This document shows, piece after piece, positions 49,175 through 59,000 of a stretch of 64,000 bases of DNA. This DNA comes from DASXYG01 sp036502625 (GTDB lineage: Bacteria; Actinomycetota; Actinomycetes; Streptosporangiales; Streptosporangiaceae). Made by a program: the position numbers and the translations under genes. Location: assembly GCA_036502625.1 (NCBI GenBank), contig DASXYG010000030.1, forward strand, positions 1 to 64,000, given 5' to 3'. The notes under the pieces were generated by a model. The model was not told the DNA's origin. It was given only the letters and a program-made list of their open reading frames with translations, and made no database searches. Within the stretch, counting starts at the first letter, position 1; each line of letters opens with the position of its first letter.

Positions 49175-51004
49175 TCAGGCGGCCAGGGTGTCGAGGATCT
49201 GCTGGCCGTACTTCGCGAGCTTGTTCTCGCCGACCCCGTTGATGGTGCCGAGCTCGGACAGCGACGCCGGCGCCTGGACGGCGATCTCGCGCAGCGTGGC
49301 GTCGTGGAAGATGACGTACGCGGGGACGCCCTGCTCCTTGGCGGTGGCTCCGCGCCAGGCGCGGAGCCGCTCGAAGACGGGGACCAGGTCGTCGGGCAGC
49401 TCGACCGGGGCCTTGCGCTTCGCGGACTTCGCGGCGCGGGCCGGGCGCTCCGGCTCGCGGCGCAGCGGCACCGTGCGCTCGCCGCGCAGCACCTCCGCGC
49501 TCTCCTCGGTGAGCGTAAGCGTGCCGTAGTCGCCCTCGACGGACAGGAGGCGCTGGGCCAGGAGCTGGCGCACGACACCGCGCCACTCGTTGTCGCGCAG
49601 GTCGGCGCCGATGCCGAAGACCGAGAGCGAGCCGTGGTCGTGCTGGGTGATCTTCGGGGTCTCCTTGCCCAGCAGGATGTCGATCACGTGGCCGGCGCCG
49701 AACCGCTGGTGGCGCTCGCGGTCCAGCCGCACGACGGCGGACAGCAGCTTCTGCGCGGCGACCGTGCCGTCCCACGACTCGGGCGGGGTGAGGCAGGTGT
49801 CGCAGTTGCCGCACGCCTCGCCGGTCTGCCCGAAGTACTCCAGGAGGCGGGCGCGGCGGCACTCGATGGTCTCGCACAGCGCCAGCATCGCGTCGAGGTG
49901 CTGGCCCTGGCGGCGGCGGTGCGCCTCGTCGCCCTCCCCGGTGTCGATCATCTTGCGCTGCTGCACGACGTCGGCCAGGCCGTACGCCAGCCAGGCGGTG
50001 GCGGGCAGGCCGTCGCGCCCCGCGCGGCCGGTCTCCTGGTAGTAGCCCTCGACCGACTTCGGGAGGTCGACGTGGGCGACGAACCGGACGTCCGGCTTGT
50101 CGATGCCCATGCCGAAGGCGATCGTGGCCACCATGACGACGCCGTCCTCCCGGAGGAAGCGCGCCTGGTTGGCGGCGCGCACCGAGGCGTCGAGCCCGGC
50201 GTGGTACGGCAGCGCGGTGATGCCGTTCTGCACGAGGAAGTCGGCGATCTTCTCCGTCGACGCGCGGGACAGGCAGTAGACGATGCCGGCGTCGCCGTCG
50301 TGCTCGGTGCGCAGCAGGTCGAGGAGCTGCCGCTTCGGCTCGGCCTTCGCCACGATGCGGTACTGGATGTTCGGCCGGTCGAAGCTGGCGACGAAGTGGC
50401 GGGCGTCGCCGAGGTTCAGCCGGGACGAGATCTCCGCGTGGGTGGCCTCCGTGGCGGTGGCCGTCAGCGCGATGCGCGGCACCTTCGGCCACCGCTCGTG
50501 CAGCGTCGACAGGTTGAGGTAGTCGGGCCGGAAGTCGTGGCCCCACTGGGCGACGCAGTGCGCCTCGTCGATGGCGAACAGCGAGATCGTGCCCCGGTCG
50601 AGCAGCCGCAGCGTGGCATCGAGCCGCAGCCGCTCCGGGGCCAGGTAGAGCAGGTCGAGCTCGCCCGCTACGTACGCCGCCTCGACGGCGCGGCGCTCGT
50701 CGAGATCCTGCGTGGAGTTCAGGAACCCGGCCCGGACGCCGAGGTCGCGCAGCGCGTCGACCTGGTCCTGCATGAGCGCGATCAGCGGCGAGACGACCAC
50801 CCCGACCCCGTCGCGCACGAGCGCGGGGATCTGGTAGCACAGCGACTTCCCGCCGCCGGTCGGCATGAGCACGAGCGCGTCACCACCTGCGGCGACATGC
50901 TCGATGATCTCCTGCTGCCCCGGCCGGAAGCTGTCGTATCCGAAAACGCGGTGCAGCACCCGGGCCGCATCGCCGGTCTCGGCATCGATCTCTGGCGTTG
51001 CCAC
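49175..51004 (-). CDS. recQ: RecQ family ATP-dependent DNA helicase
   Basis: A 609-residue superfamily 2 helicase. It has motif I LMPTGGGKSLCYQIP, motif II FAIDEAHCVAQWGHDFRP with the aromatic-rich loop, motif VI YYQETGRAGRDG, the zinc-binding CRRARLLEYFGQTGEACGNCDTC, an RQC winged helix and a terminal HRDC domain (LRAWRGATAKEQGVPAYVIFHDATLREIA). It unwinds DNA in 3' to 5' direction for recombination and fork repair. GTG 51004 is the start. A perfect DnaA-box sequence lies 49 bp upstream. Confidence 0.95.
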   Translation of the reverse strand: MATPEIDAETGDAARVLHRVFGYDSFRPGQQEIIEHVAAGGDALVLMPTGGGKSLCYQIPALVRDGVGVVVSPLIALMQDQVDALRDLGVRAGFLNSTQDLDERRAVEAAYVAGELDLLYLAPERLRLDATLRLLDRGTISLFAIDEAHCVAQWGHDFRPDYLNLSTLHERWPKVPRIALTATATEATHAEISSRLNLGDARHFVASFDRPNIQYRIVAKAEPKRQLLDLLRTEHDGDAGIVYCLSRASTEKIADFLVQNGITALPYHAGLDASVRAANQARFLREDGVVMVATIAFGMGIDKPDVRFVAHVDLPKSVEGYYQETGRAGRDGLPATAWLAYGLADVVQQRKMIDTGEGDEAHRRRQGQHLDAMLALCETIECRRARLLEYFGQTGEACGNCDTCLTPPESWDGTVAAQKLLSAVVRLDRERHQRFGAGHVIDILLGKETPKITQHDHGSLSVFGIGADLRDNEWRGVVRQLLAQRLLSVEGDYGTLTLTEESAEVLRGERTVPLRREPERPARAAKSAKRKAPVELPDDLVPVFERLRAWRGATAKEQGVPAYVIFHDATLREIAVQAPASLSELGTINGVGENKLAKYGQQILDTLAA

Positions 51005-51052
51005 CGGCTCATCCTACGGACGCCCCCACCCCGCCCCGCCCGAAAACCGGAG

Positions 51053-51061
51053 TTATCCACA
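51053..51061. other. Perfect consensus DnaA box upstream of recQ
   Basis: TTATCCACA is exactly the high-affinity DnaA 9-mer. It is in the recQ promoter region, and a second perfect copy in opposite orientation lies at 59158-59166. Confidence 0.6.
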
Positions 51062-51094
51062 GACGGCATCGGGCGGGACGGGATCGGACCGCGG

Positions 51095-51676
51095 CTACCA
51101 GGCCTTGCGTCCGAGGTAGGCGAGGAACCTGGTCTGCTCGTCCACGCCGTCCGGGGGCGTCAGCTCAGGCCCGATGCCGCCCGGTACGCGGAAGCTCTGC
51201 TCGCGTGACCACGCGAACGCGAACGGCACGGCATCGGGGGCGAGGCGTACGTCCTGGCCGAGCGCGTACGCGATGTCGGCGGTGTGCGCCAAGAGGTCAG
51301 TGACCAGCAGGGTCACGAAGCCCTCCAGCGGGATCTCGCCGAACCCGCTCGTCACGATCAGCCGGCTCAGGCTCTCCGGCGTAAGCGCCGGCAGGGTCGC
51401 CGCGGAGGCCGCGCGCCACGCCTCCAGCGGCCGCGCGCCGGCCAGCTCGTCGCCGCCCGGGTGCGGCGCCCCGGGCGCGCCGCCGGTCTCGGTGTACTCG
51501 CAGCCGACCGCCCAGCCGTGCGCGAGGCGCTGCCCCCACACGACGTGGCCGGTGACGTCGCGGATCGTCCACTCGGTGCACATCGAGGGCCGGTCCCATT
51601 CGTCCGCGCCGACAGTGGCTACCACCTCGTCGAAGCCGTCCAGGGCGCGCTGGTAGTGGGCCATGGTGTCGCTCAT
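51095..51676 (-). CDS. TIGR03086/DinB-like metal-binding protein
   Basis: A 193-residue protein of the mycothiol-dependent maleylpyruvate-isomerase-like fold: HYQRALDGFDEVVATVGADEWDRPSMCTEWTIRDVTGHVVWGQRLAHGWAVG holds the first His and FVTLLVTDLLAHTADIAYALGQDV the His-x3-Asp. ATG 51676 has GAGGAG upstream. It lies 76 bp after the ECF42 sigma gene and is probably part of its operon. Role unknown; detoxification suggested. Confidence 0.85.
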   Translation of the reverse strand: MSDTMAHYQRALDGFDEVVATVGADEWDRPSMCTEWTIRDVTGHVVWGQRLAHGWAVGCEYTETGGAPGAPHPGGDELAGARPLEAWRAASAATLPALTPESLSRLIVTSGFGEIPLEGFVTLLVTDLLAHTADIAYALGQDVRLAPDAVPFAFAWSREQSFRVPGGIGPELTPPDGVDEQTRFLAYLGRKAW

Positions 51677-51752
51677 GATGATCTCCTCGTGATCGTCGAT
51701 GACGACCCGGGGACGAACGGCCGGCCGCGGAATCGACATCCGCGCGGAGAAT

Positions 51753-52988
51753 TCAGGCCTTCAGGGCGTCGAGCCGTGCCTGCAGGAACCGCCGCTCGAC
51801 GGGGTTCCCGGCCAGTTCGAGGGCGCGTTCGTACGCCTCGGCCGCGTCGGTCGTACGGCCGCCGCGGCGCAGGAGGTCGGCGCGGCCGGCGTGGAACAGG
51901 TAGTAGCCGTCGAGGCCCTCGATGCGGTCGAGGAGGTCGAGCCCCGCCTCCGGGCCGTCGCACATGGCGACGGCGACGGCGTGGTTGAGCGCGGCGACCG
52001 GTGACGGCGCCATCCGCAGGAGCGCGGTGTAGAGCGCCACGATCCGCGCCCAGTCGGTGGCCTCCGGGGTGGGCGCCGCCGCGTGGACGGCCGCGATGGC
52101 CGCCTGGAGCTGGTACGGACCCGGCCGCCCCGCGGGCGTCGCCGCCTCGATCAGCCGGACGCCCGCCGCGATGTCCTCGGCGTCCCACTGCGTCCGGTCC
52201 TGGGCGTCCAGGAGGACGAGCTCGCCGTCGGCGCCCGTACGCGCGCGGCGCCGGGAGTGCTGCAGCAGCATCAGCGCGAGCAGGCCGAGCACCTCGGGTT
52301 CGTCGGGCAGCAGCGCGGCGAGCAGGCGGCCGAGCCTGATGGCCTCCTCGCACAGGGACGGCCGCAGCAGCGCAAGCCCGGCCGTCGCCGCGTAGCCCTC
52401 CGTGAACACCAGGTAGACGACGGAGAGCACGGCGTTCAGCCGCTCGGGGAGCTGCGCGGCGTCCGGCACCTCGAACGGGATGCGCGCGCCGCGGATCTTG
52501 CGTTTCGCGCGGACGAGCCGCTGCGCCATGGTCGGCTCGGACACCAGGAACGCCCGCGCGATCTGCTGCGCGCTCAGCCCCGCGACGGCCTGGAGGGTCA
52601 GCGCCACGCGCGTCTCCAGCGCGAGCGCCGGGTGGCAGCACGTGAAGACCAGGCTGAGCCGGTCGTCGCCGACCCGGTCGAGCACGCGGTCGGCGCCCGG
52701 CGGCTCGGCGGTCTCGCCGGCCGCGCGGCCGATCTCGCGGTACTTCTCCGCGGCGACGCGCTCCCGCCTGAACCGGTCGAGCGCGCGGTTGCGGGCCACG
52801 GTGACCAGCCACGCCACCGGGTCGTCCGGCGTGCCCGTACGCGGCCAGCGGCGCAGCGCCATCTCGAACGCCTCGGACAGGACGTCTTCGGCCAGCTCGA
52901 AATCGCGGAGCCCGCGGACGAGGGCGGCCAGCGCGCGAGCACGCTGCTCGCGGAAGACCCGCTCTACCGCGGCGCCGTCAGCGCCCAC
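51753..52988 (-). CDS. ECF42-type RNA polymerase sigma factor with C-terminal extension
   Basis: A 411-residue sigma factor. Region 2 is DFELAEDVLSEAFEMALRRWPRTGTPDDPVAWLVTVARNRALDRFRRER; region 4 is ALETRVALTLQAVAGLSAQQIARAFLVSEPTMAQRLVRAKRKIR. The remaining 220 residues are a DUF6596/TPR-like helical domain required for function in ECF42 proteins. GTG 52988 overlaps the end of the DGPF gene by 11 bp. ECF42 factors lack a classical anti-sigma factor and are controlled through the C-terminal domain; they activate their own DGPF operon. Confidence 0.92.
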   Translation of the reverse strand: MGADGAAVERVFREQRARALAALVRGLRDFELAEDVLSEAFEMALRRWPRTGTPDDPVAWLVTVARNRALDRFRRERVAAEKYREIGRAAGETAEPPGADRVLDRVGDDRLSLVFTCCHPALALETRVALTLQAVAGLSAQQIARAFLVSEPTMAQRLVRAKRKIRGARIPFEVPDAAQLPERLNAVLSVVYLVFTEGYAATAGLALLRPSLCEEAIRLGRLLAALLPDEPEVLGLLALMLLQHSRRRARTGADGELVLLDAQDRTQWDAEDIAAGVRLIEAATPAGRPGPYQLQAAIAAVHAAAPTPEATDWARIVALYTALLRMAPSPVAALNHAVAVAMCDGPEAGLDLLDRIEGLDGYYLFHAGRADLLRRGGRTTDAAEAYERALELAGNPVERRFLQARLDALKA

Positions 52989-53376
52989 CGGCGGCGGAGG
53001 CGGTCGCCGGCTCCGCGGCCTCGGACGCGAGCCCCGGCACCGCCAGGATCGGCCGCACCTCGACCGCGCCCTCGGCCGCCATCGGGCAGGCGGCGGCGAA
53101 CGCGCGCGCCTCGGCGAGGTCGCGGCAGTTCAGGATGAAGTAGCCGCCGAGCTGCTCGCGGGTCTCGGCGAACGGCCCGTCGGTGACCAGCGCCTCGTTG
53201 TCACGCACGCGCACCGTGGTCGCGGTGTGGCCCTCCTGGAGCGGGTCGTACGCCTCCAGGACCCCCTTCTCCGCGCACATCTCGATGAACGCGTTCACCG
53301 CGGTGACCTTCGCGGCCCGCTCGGCGCTGCCCTCGTCGTTACGGACACAGCCGTAGACCATCAGCATGTATCGCAT
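52978..53376 (-). CDS. YCII/DGPF-domain protein
   Basis: A 132-residue dimeric alpha/beta-barrel protein: MRYMLMVYGCVRNDEG at the N-terminus and ALVTDGPFAETREQLGGYFILNCRDLAEA with the name-giving DGPF. Such proteins always accompany ECF42 sigma factors; their chemistry is unknown. ATG 53376 has GGGAGG upstream. It is the first gene of the operon, ahead of the sigma factor. Confidence 0.93.
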   Translation of the reverse strand: MRYMLMVYGCVRNDEGSAERAAKVTAVNAFIEMCAEKGVLEAYDPLQEGHTATTVRVRDNEALVTDGPFAETREQLGGYFILNCRDLAEARAFAAACPMAAEGAVEVRPILAVPGLASEAAEPATASAAGGR

Positions 53377-53411
53377 CGCACCCTCCCGTTCGCCCACCAG
53401 CCTTCCGCACG

Positions 53412-53438
53412 GGGGTGACATTCGGAAGCGATCACCCC
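53412..53438. promoter_or_regulatory. Inverted repeat upstream of the ECF42/DGPF operon
   Basis: GGGGTGA and TCACCCC form perfect 7-bp arms around 13 bp, 36 bp upstream of the DGPF ATG. The leftward strand of the right arm carries a TGTCACCC, which could serve as or overlap the -35 of the sigma-dependent promoter. Confidence 0.45.
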
Positions 53439-53463
53439 GATTGGACCGCTCCATCGCCGGTGG

Positions 53464-53907
53464 TCAGGACCGGGACGCGTTCGCCACCACGGCGCCGTGG
53501 ACGTAGCGCGCCAAGCCGCGCGCCAGCCCCTCGTAGCGCGCGTGGAAGCTCGCGTCGGCGACCACGAACGCGGCGATCCGCCGGTGCCGCTCCGGCGGGC
53601 AGGCGTGGAACCACCGGTCGATGTGCCGCCGGTGCGCCTCGGCGGCGTCCATGGCCTCCGGCCCGTCGGCGGGACGGCCGTCGGTGAGCAGCACGATCAG
53701 CCGGTTCTCGATCTCCTCCTGCTCCGCGCGGATCTCCTGCCACTCGGTCAGCGCGTAGTCGAGCACCCGGTCGGCGGACTCGGCCCACTCCGGTGTGCCC
53801 GCCCAGCGGCGCGCGGCCTCGGCGCCGTACGCGGGCGGCAGGAACTCGCCGAACAGGTCGTGCTGCTCGGCGGTGTTGATCAGGAACTCCATCGGCTCGG
53901 CGGACAT
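53464..53907 (-). CDS. Stand-alone TipAS antibiotic-recognition domain protein
   Basis: A 147-residue globin-like helical domain matching TipAS: YGAEAARRWAGTPEWAESADRVLDYALTEWQEIRAEQ, then AAEAHRRHIDRWFHACPPERHRRIAAFVVADASFHARYEGLARGLARYVHGAVVANA. In TipA the same domain follows a MerR helix-turn-helix and covalently traps thiopeptides. Here no DNA-binding part is present, as in the small TipAS form made from an internal start. The trapping cysteine seems to be at FHACPP. Start ATG 53907, alternatively 53892. It could sequester an antibiotic. Confidence 0.82.
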   Translation of the reverse strand: MSAEPMEFLINTAEQHDLFGEFLPPAYGAEAARRWAGTPEWAESADRVLDYALTEWQEIRAEQEEIENRLIVLLTDGRPADGPEAMDAAEAHRRHIDRWFHACPPERHRRIAAFVVADASFHARYEGLARGLARYVHGAVVANASRS

Positions 53908-53961
53908 GCGCGCCAACCTAGCCGCGGGTTCCGCGCCGCCGCGACGGGTTTTCCGTACGGG

Positions 53962-55224
53962 CTAGCCGGTCGGAGACGCCGATTGGGTGACGCCCGTCGG
54001 GGTCGCCGTGGGGGTGGGCGTCGGGCTGGTGGGCGGCGTGGGGCGATGGGTCGGCCGGTGCGTCGGACGGTGGGTGGGCGGCCGGTGGCTCGCCGGAGGC
54101 TGCGACGTTCCCGGGTGGTGGGCGCCGCCGGTCGCCGAGGTGCTCGGCGTGGAGCCGCCGTCGCCCTTGCCGCGCCGCGCGCCGTCGCCCTTGTCGTGCG
54201 TGTTGCCGCCGGTGGCCGACGGGTCGGGCGTCGCCGAGGCGCGGTGGCGTCCGTGCTGGCCGACGTCCTGGGTGCCGCGCGTCGACCGCGCCGACGGCAG
54301 GTTGGTCGGGTCGACCGTGGACGGCGCCGACTGTGTCGGCGCGCTGGCCGTGTTGCCCTGGTCGGCCTGGGAGCCCGACGACTGGACGACCGCGAACACC
54401 ACGCCCGCGACGACCACGACCGCCGCCGCCGCGGCGGCGACCAGCCACCCGCGGCCCCGCTTCGGCCGCCCGTGCGCCGGTGCCGCGCCCGCTGACCCGG
54501 CGGGCTCGCCGGCGTCGTCCGTGATGGCGGGCGTGCCGTGCGGCGGCGTCGCGTCGAACGCGGCGGTGAACGCCGCGGGGACCGTGCCGGTGTTGCCGGC
54601 GATCAGGAGGTCGTCCAGGATGCGCGGACGCTGGCCGGTCGGCGGCGGTACCCGCGGCAGCGCGCGGAACAGCAGCGGAAGCGGGTCGGTCGCGCCGTCG
54701 GCGGCGATCTCGGCGAGCGCGGGGTACTCCACCGGGCCCGTACGGTCCAGCTCCTCGGCCATCGCCTGGTCGAACCGGCGCCGCGCGTCGGACACCAGCG
54801 AGCCCACGCGGTCGGCCGGCAGCCCGAGCACGGGCACGAGCTCGTCCTCGGTCAGCCCGTGGCGCCCGGTGAGCTCGAGCACCTCGCGGTCGCGCGGGGT
54901 CAGGGTGCCGAGCACCGAGACGAGCAGCCGCGCGGACGGGTCGTCGTCGGGCATCGGATGCTCGATCAGCCGTTCGCCGCCCGTGCGGCACTGGCCGCGG
55001 GCGAGGGCGTACAGCCAGGCGCGCAGGCCGCACCCGTCCGGCATCGAATCCGTCGACGCCGCGGCGCGCAACAGGGTTTCGCGCAGCGCGGCGACGGCCG
55101 CCGCGTCGTCTCCGAGCAACGCGTGGCAGTAGTCGTGGAGATCGCCGGCGTACGTGTCGTACAACGCCTCGTGCGCCGCCGCTGAGCAGGCACGCAATCC
55201 CGAAATGATCTGCATTTCGTCCAT
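53962..55224 (-). CDS. Sigma-70 family (ECF-like) protein fused to a transmembrane helix and Pro/Thr tail
   Basis: A 420-residue protein. Residues about 5-75 resemble sigma region 2 (AHEALYDTYAGDLHDYCHALLGDDAAAVAALRETLLRAA) and about 105-150 region 4 (LTPRDREVLELTGRHGLTEDELVPVLGLPADRVGSLVSDARRRF). A single membrane helix follows (GWLVAAAAAAVVVVAGVVFAVV near 265), then about 130 residues rich in Ser, Thr and Pro with a HRPT repeat. The sigma part would be cytoplasmic and the tail outside. This is an odd arrangement: sigma activity would need release from the membrane, or the protein is no longer a sigma factor. ATG 55224. Confidence 0.8.
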   Translation of the reverse strand: MDEMQIISGLRACSAAAHEALYDTYAGDLHDYCHALLGDDAAAVAALRETLLRAAASTDSMPDGCGLRAWLYALARGQCRTGGERLIEHPMPDDDPSARLLVSVLGTLTPRDREVLELTGRHGLTEDELVPVLGLPADRVGSLVSDARRRFDQAMAEELDRTGPVEYPALAEIAADGATDPLPLLFRALPRVPPPTGQRPRILDDLLIAGNTGTVPAAFTAAFDATPPHGTPAITDDAGEPAGSAGAAPAHGRPKRGRGWLVAAAAAAVVVVAGVVFAVVQSSGSQADQGNTASAPTQSAPSTVDPTNLPSARSTRGTQDVGQHGRHRASATPDPSATGGNTHDKGDGARRGKGDGGSTPSTSATGGAHHPGTSQPPASHRPPTHRPTHRPTHRPTPPTSPTPTPTATPTGVTQSASPTG

Positions 55225-55344
55225 CGCCGACCCACCATAGACGAATCGCGGCCTTTGTCCGCGCGGCCCCCGCGATTCGATTCGGAAACGAGACGTGCGC
55301 GCGTCTTCACGGCGCGTGAGCCGTCGTACGGACCCCCTGCGGCG

Positions 55345-56007
55345 TCAGGGTTCGCGGACTCCGCCCGCGCCGGGCCACGCCGCGGCGGCGTCCGTCCGCA
55401 GCCCGCCGAGCAGCAGCTCCGCGTAATAGTGGCCGATCTCACGGGCGCCGAGCGGGCCGTCGGGGCGGTACCAGGTCGTGATGTCGTGCAGGGCGCCGAA
55501 CAGGAAGAACACCACCATGTCCGGCGGGATGTCGGCACGGATGACGCCGGCGCGCTGCCCTTCCTCCACCATCGACCGGAAGCGCTCGTGATAGGCGCGG
55601 CGCTCCGCCCGCACGGTCGCCTGCTTCGAGGCGTGCAGCATGTGCAGCGACCGGAAGAAGACCGTCATCTCGTCGAGGTTGGCGAGCGTGGTCTCCACGA
55701 CGTCGACCGCCGCGCCGCGCAGCCGCTCCTCGATGCCGCCCTCGGCGGCGGCGAAGGTCTCCAGCCGCGCGGTCTGCACGGCCAGGAGCCGGTGGTAGAT
55801 CGCGTAGAGCAGGTCGTCCTTGGAGTCGAAGTAGTGGTACATCGCCCCCTTGGTGACCCCCGCCGCGGTCACGATGTCCTGCACGGAGGCGCTCTCGAAG
55901 CCGCGCTCGGCGAACAGCCGGGTGGCCGCCCTGGACAGCCGGTCCGGCACCGACCCCGGCGGCCAGCCCGCCTCCGCGACCGGTCCCTGGCCCGTGGACG
56001 ATGACAT
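55345..56007 (-). CDS. TetR family transcriptional regulator
   Basis: A 220-residue regulator with the HTH DRLSRAATRLFAERGFESASVQDIVTAAGVTKGAMYHYFDSKDDLLYAIYHR and a TetR_C-like domain resembling fatty-acid-type repressors (KstR2/FadR-like). ATG 56007 is chosen because upstream sequence is the operator region; it lies 32 bp from the lacZ stop on the same strand. A perfect palindrome at 56019-56032 directly precedes it and is the likely autoregulatory site. Confidence 0.9.
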   Translation of the reverse strand: MSSSTGQGPVAEAGWPPGSVPDRLSRAATRLFAERGFESASVQDIVTAAGVTKGAMYHYFDSKDDLLYAIYHRLLAVQTARLETFAAAEGGIEERLRGAAVDVVETTLANLDEMTVFFRSLHMLHASKQATVRAERRAYHERFRSMVEEGQRAGVIRADIPPDMVVFFLFGALHDITTWYRPDGPLGAREIGHYYAELLLGGLRTDAAAAWPGAGGVREP

Positions 56008-56018
56008 GCCGCCATGGT

Positions 56019-56032
56019 ACCGACCAGTCGGT
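56019..56032. promoter_or_regulatory. TetR operator candidate
   Basis: ACCGAC-CA-GTCGGT is a perfect 14-bp palindrome between the lacZ stop and the TetR start. This ACCGAC/GTCGGT type is frequent for TetR repressors of CoA or lipid genes. Confidence 0.7.
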
Positions 56033-56038
56033 CTGTCG

Positions 56039-59000
56039 TTAGGCCTCCGCGACCACCCCCGGTTCGAGCCGATAGGCGTAGGAGTAGGCGCCCTCGGCGC
56101 CGAGGGTGTACTCCGGGAGGGTCCGCCGGCCCCAGCTATCGATGCCGCCGACACCCATCTGGCGGTGGTTGATCTGCCAGGTCACCGTCTCCCCCGGCAC
56201 CAGGTCGTGCTGGTGGCGCGGGCCCTCGAGGTCGGACGGGGTGTAGCGCAGCGCGGACATCTCCACCTCCGGGCGGCCGAAGGCGGTCAGGCCGACGCCG
56301 CCGGGGTCGGTGAGCGAGGCGAACCGCACATCGGTGAGGTTCCCGGTGGCCTGCGGCCGGACGTACGGATGGAACAGCTCGTCGACCGTCGAGGTGTAGC
56401 GCCCCAGGAGCGCGCCCGTCTTGCGGTCCCACTGGGTCTCGTGCGGCCCCCGGCCGTACCACGTGAGGTGCGCGCACGACCCGGGGAGCGTCAGCACGGT
56501 GCCCACCACCGGGATCTCCGGCAGCCCCTCCCCCGGCCGCAGCTCGAGCCCGACCTCCACGCCGCCGCCGTCGATGTCGTACGTCATCGTGCACGCGGAC
56601 GCGGCGGGCTCGGTCGGCAGGGTCAGCGCCACCTCGACGCGCACCCGGTCCGGCGCGTGGTCGGTCACCTGGACGCCCGTGACCCGGCGGTCGCGGCCCG
56701 CGTGGCGCCAGGTGGCCGCGCGGGTGGGCAGGCCGTTGCCGATGTCGTTGTCGGTCGGGGCGCGCCAGAAGTTCGGCACCGGGCCGTCGGCGATCAGCGA
56801 CCGGCCGCGGTAGCGGTAGGCCAGCACGCCCGTCGCCCGGTCGACCGTGATCTCCAGGCCCCCGGAGGACACGGTGATCGCGGCGTCGGTCTCGGCGACG
56901 GAGACCGGCGCGCCGGTACGCCGGCCGGGCACCGGGCGGCCCGCCTCCACCAGCACCTGGCCGGCCGCCACGACATGGCCCGCCTCGGCCCACGGCGTGG
57001 CCTCGGGGAGCGAGAACTCGACGGTCAGCAGCCGCTCCGCGCCTTCCCGGCCGCCCGGTGCCGCGGACCACTCGGGCACCGCCAGGGTGGTCCGCCCGCC
57101 CGGCGGCACGACGAGCCGGCCGAACTCGCCACTCGCGATGACCGCGCCGTCGGCCGTGAGCGACCAGCGGGCGGCGAACGCGGCCAGGTTCGTGAAGAGG
57201 AACCGGTTCTCCACCGCCACCTCGCCCGGCCCCGCCGCGTCGATCGCGATCTCCTGGTAGCAGCGGCGCACCTCGTGCAGATGGGGGTGCGGCTCGCGGT
57301 CGGCGGTGACCAGGCCGTTCGCGCAGAAGTTGCCGTCGTCGGCGCGCCCGCCGTCCCAGTCGCCGCCGTAGGAGAGGTAGGTGCCGCCGCCGCGGTCCGG
57401 GATGGGGCGGCGCACCATCTGGTCGGCGAAGTCCCAGATGAAGCCGCCCTGGAGGTTCGGATAGCGGTCGATGGCCGACCAGTACTCCGCCAGGTTGCCG
57501 ACGCTGTTGCCCATGGCGTGGGCGTACTCGCAGAGGATGTACGGCTTCGGGTCGCCGGACTTCCCGTACTCCTCGAGGTGGGAGGGCGGGGTGTACATCC
57601 GGCTGTACACATCGGCTACGGCGTTCATCTGCTCGTAGTGGACCGGCCGTGACGGGTCGCGGTCGCGCACCCAGTCGGCGAGGGCGACGAACGTGTCGCC
57701 CCGGCCCGCCTCGTTGCCCAGCGACCACAGGAGCACGCTCGGATGGTTCTTGTCGCGCTCGACCATGTTGCGGACGCGGTCCAGGCACGGCTTCGCCCAC
57801 GCGGGGTCGCCCGCGGGCAGCGTCTTCCGCACCTCGTGGGTCTCCAGGTTGGCCTCGTCGACCACGTAGAGCCCGTAGCGGTCGCAGAGGTCGAGCCAGC
57901 GCGGGTCGTTCGGGTAGTGGGACGTGCGGACGGCGTTGATGTTGTTCCGCTTCATGATCAGGATGTCGCGGAGCATCGACTCCTCGGAGAGGGCCTGCCC
58001 GCTGTCCGGATCGGTCTCGTGGCGGTTGACGCCGCGGAACGTGATCGGCTTCCCGTTGATCAGCAGCGGCCCCTCGGGCGACCGCTCGAACCGCCGGAAC
58101 CCGACGGGCAGGCCGTACGCCACCACGGACCGGTCCGCGGCGTCCTCAAGCGCGACGACCGCGGTATAGAGGTGCGGATGCTCCGCCGACCACTTCAGCG
58201 GATCGGTCACCGGGAGCCCGAGCTCCAGGACCGTCTCCGCCCCGGCCTCCTCGGCCGGGGGCACGGCAACGGCCGCGCCGCCGACCATGCCGCCACCGGA
58301 GTCGTGCAGTGCGACGGTGACGCGGTGGCCCTCGGCGCCGCCGCGCACCCAGGCGCGGACGCGCAGCACCGCGTCGCCATAGGAGTCGTCGAGTTCGGTG
58401 CGCACCTCGACGTCGCGGATGTGCGCCTCGGGGACGGAGTAGAGGAACACGTCGCGGAAGACGCCGCAGACGTCGATCATGTCCTGGTCTTCGAGCCAAC
58501 TGCTCGCGGCCCAGCGGTACACCTCGACGGCGACGCAGTTCGGCCCGTCGCGCAGCAGCGCGGTGACGTCGAACTCCGTGGGGGTGAAGCTGTCCTCACC
58601 GCCGCCGGCCGGCTCGCCGTTGATCCACACCCGGAAGGCGCTCTTGACGCCCTGGAACGACAGGAACACCCGGTCGCCGCGCCATTCGCCCGGGGCGTCG
58701 AACCAGCGGCGGTAGCGGCCGACCGGGTTGTAGGCGACCGGGGCGTCCGGCGGGTCGGGCTTCTCGTAGCCCGCCCAGGGATAGCGGACGTTGAGGTACG
58801 TCGGCTCGTCGTAGCCGTGGAACTGCCAGTTCGACGGCACGGGGAGCACGGCCCAGCCGCTGTCGTCGAAACCGGGGGCGGTGAACCCCGGGGGCGGGTG
58901 CGCCGCGTTGGGCGACCAATGGAAGCGCCAATCGCCGTTCAGCGAGCGGACGCCGGCGGGTTCGCCGCCGCGCAGCGCGGCGCGGGCGTCGCGATGCGGC

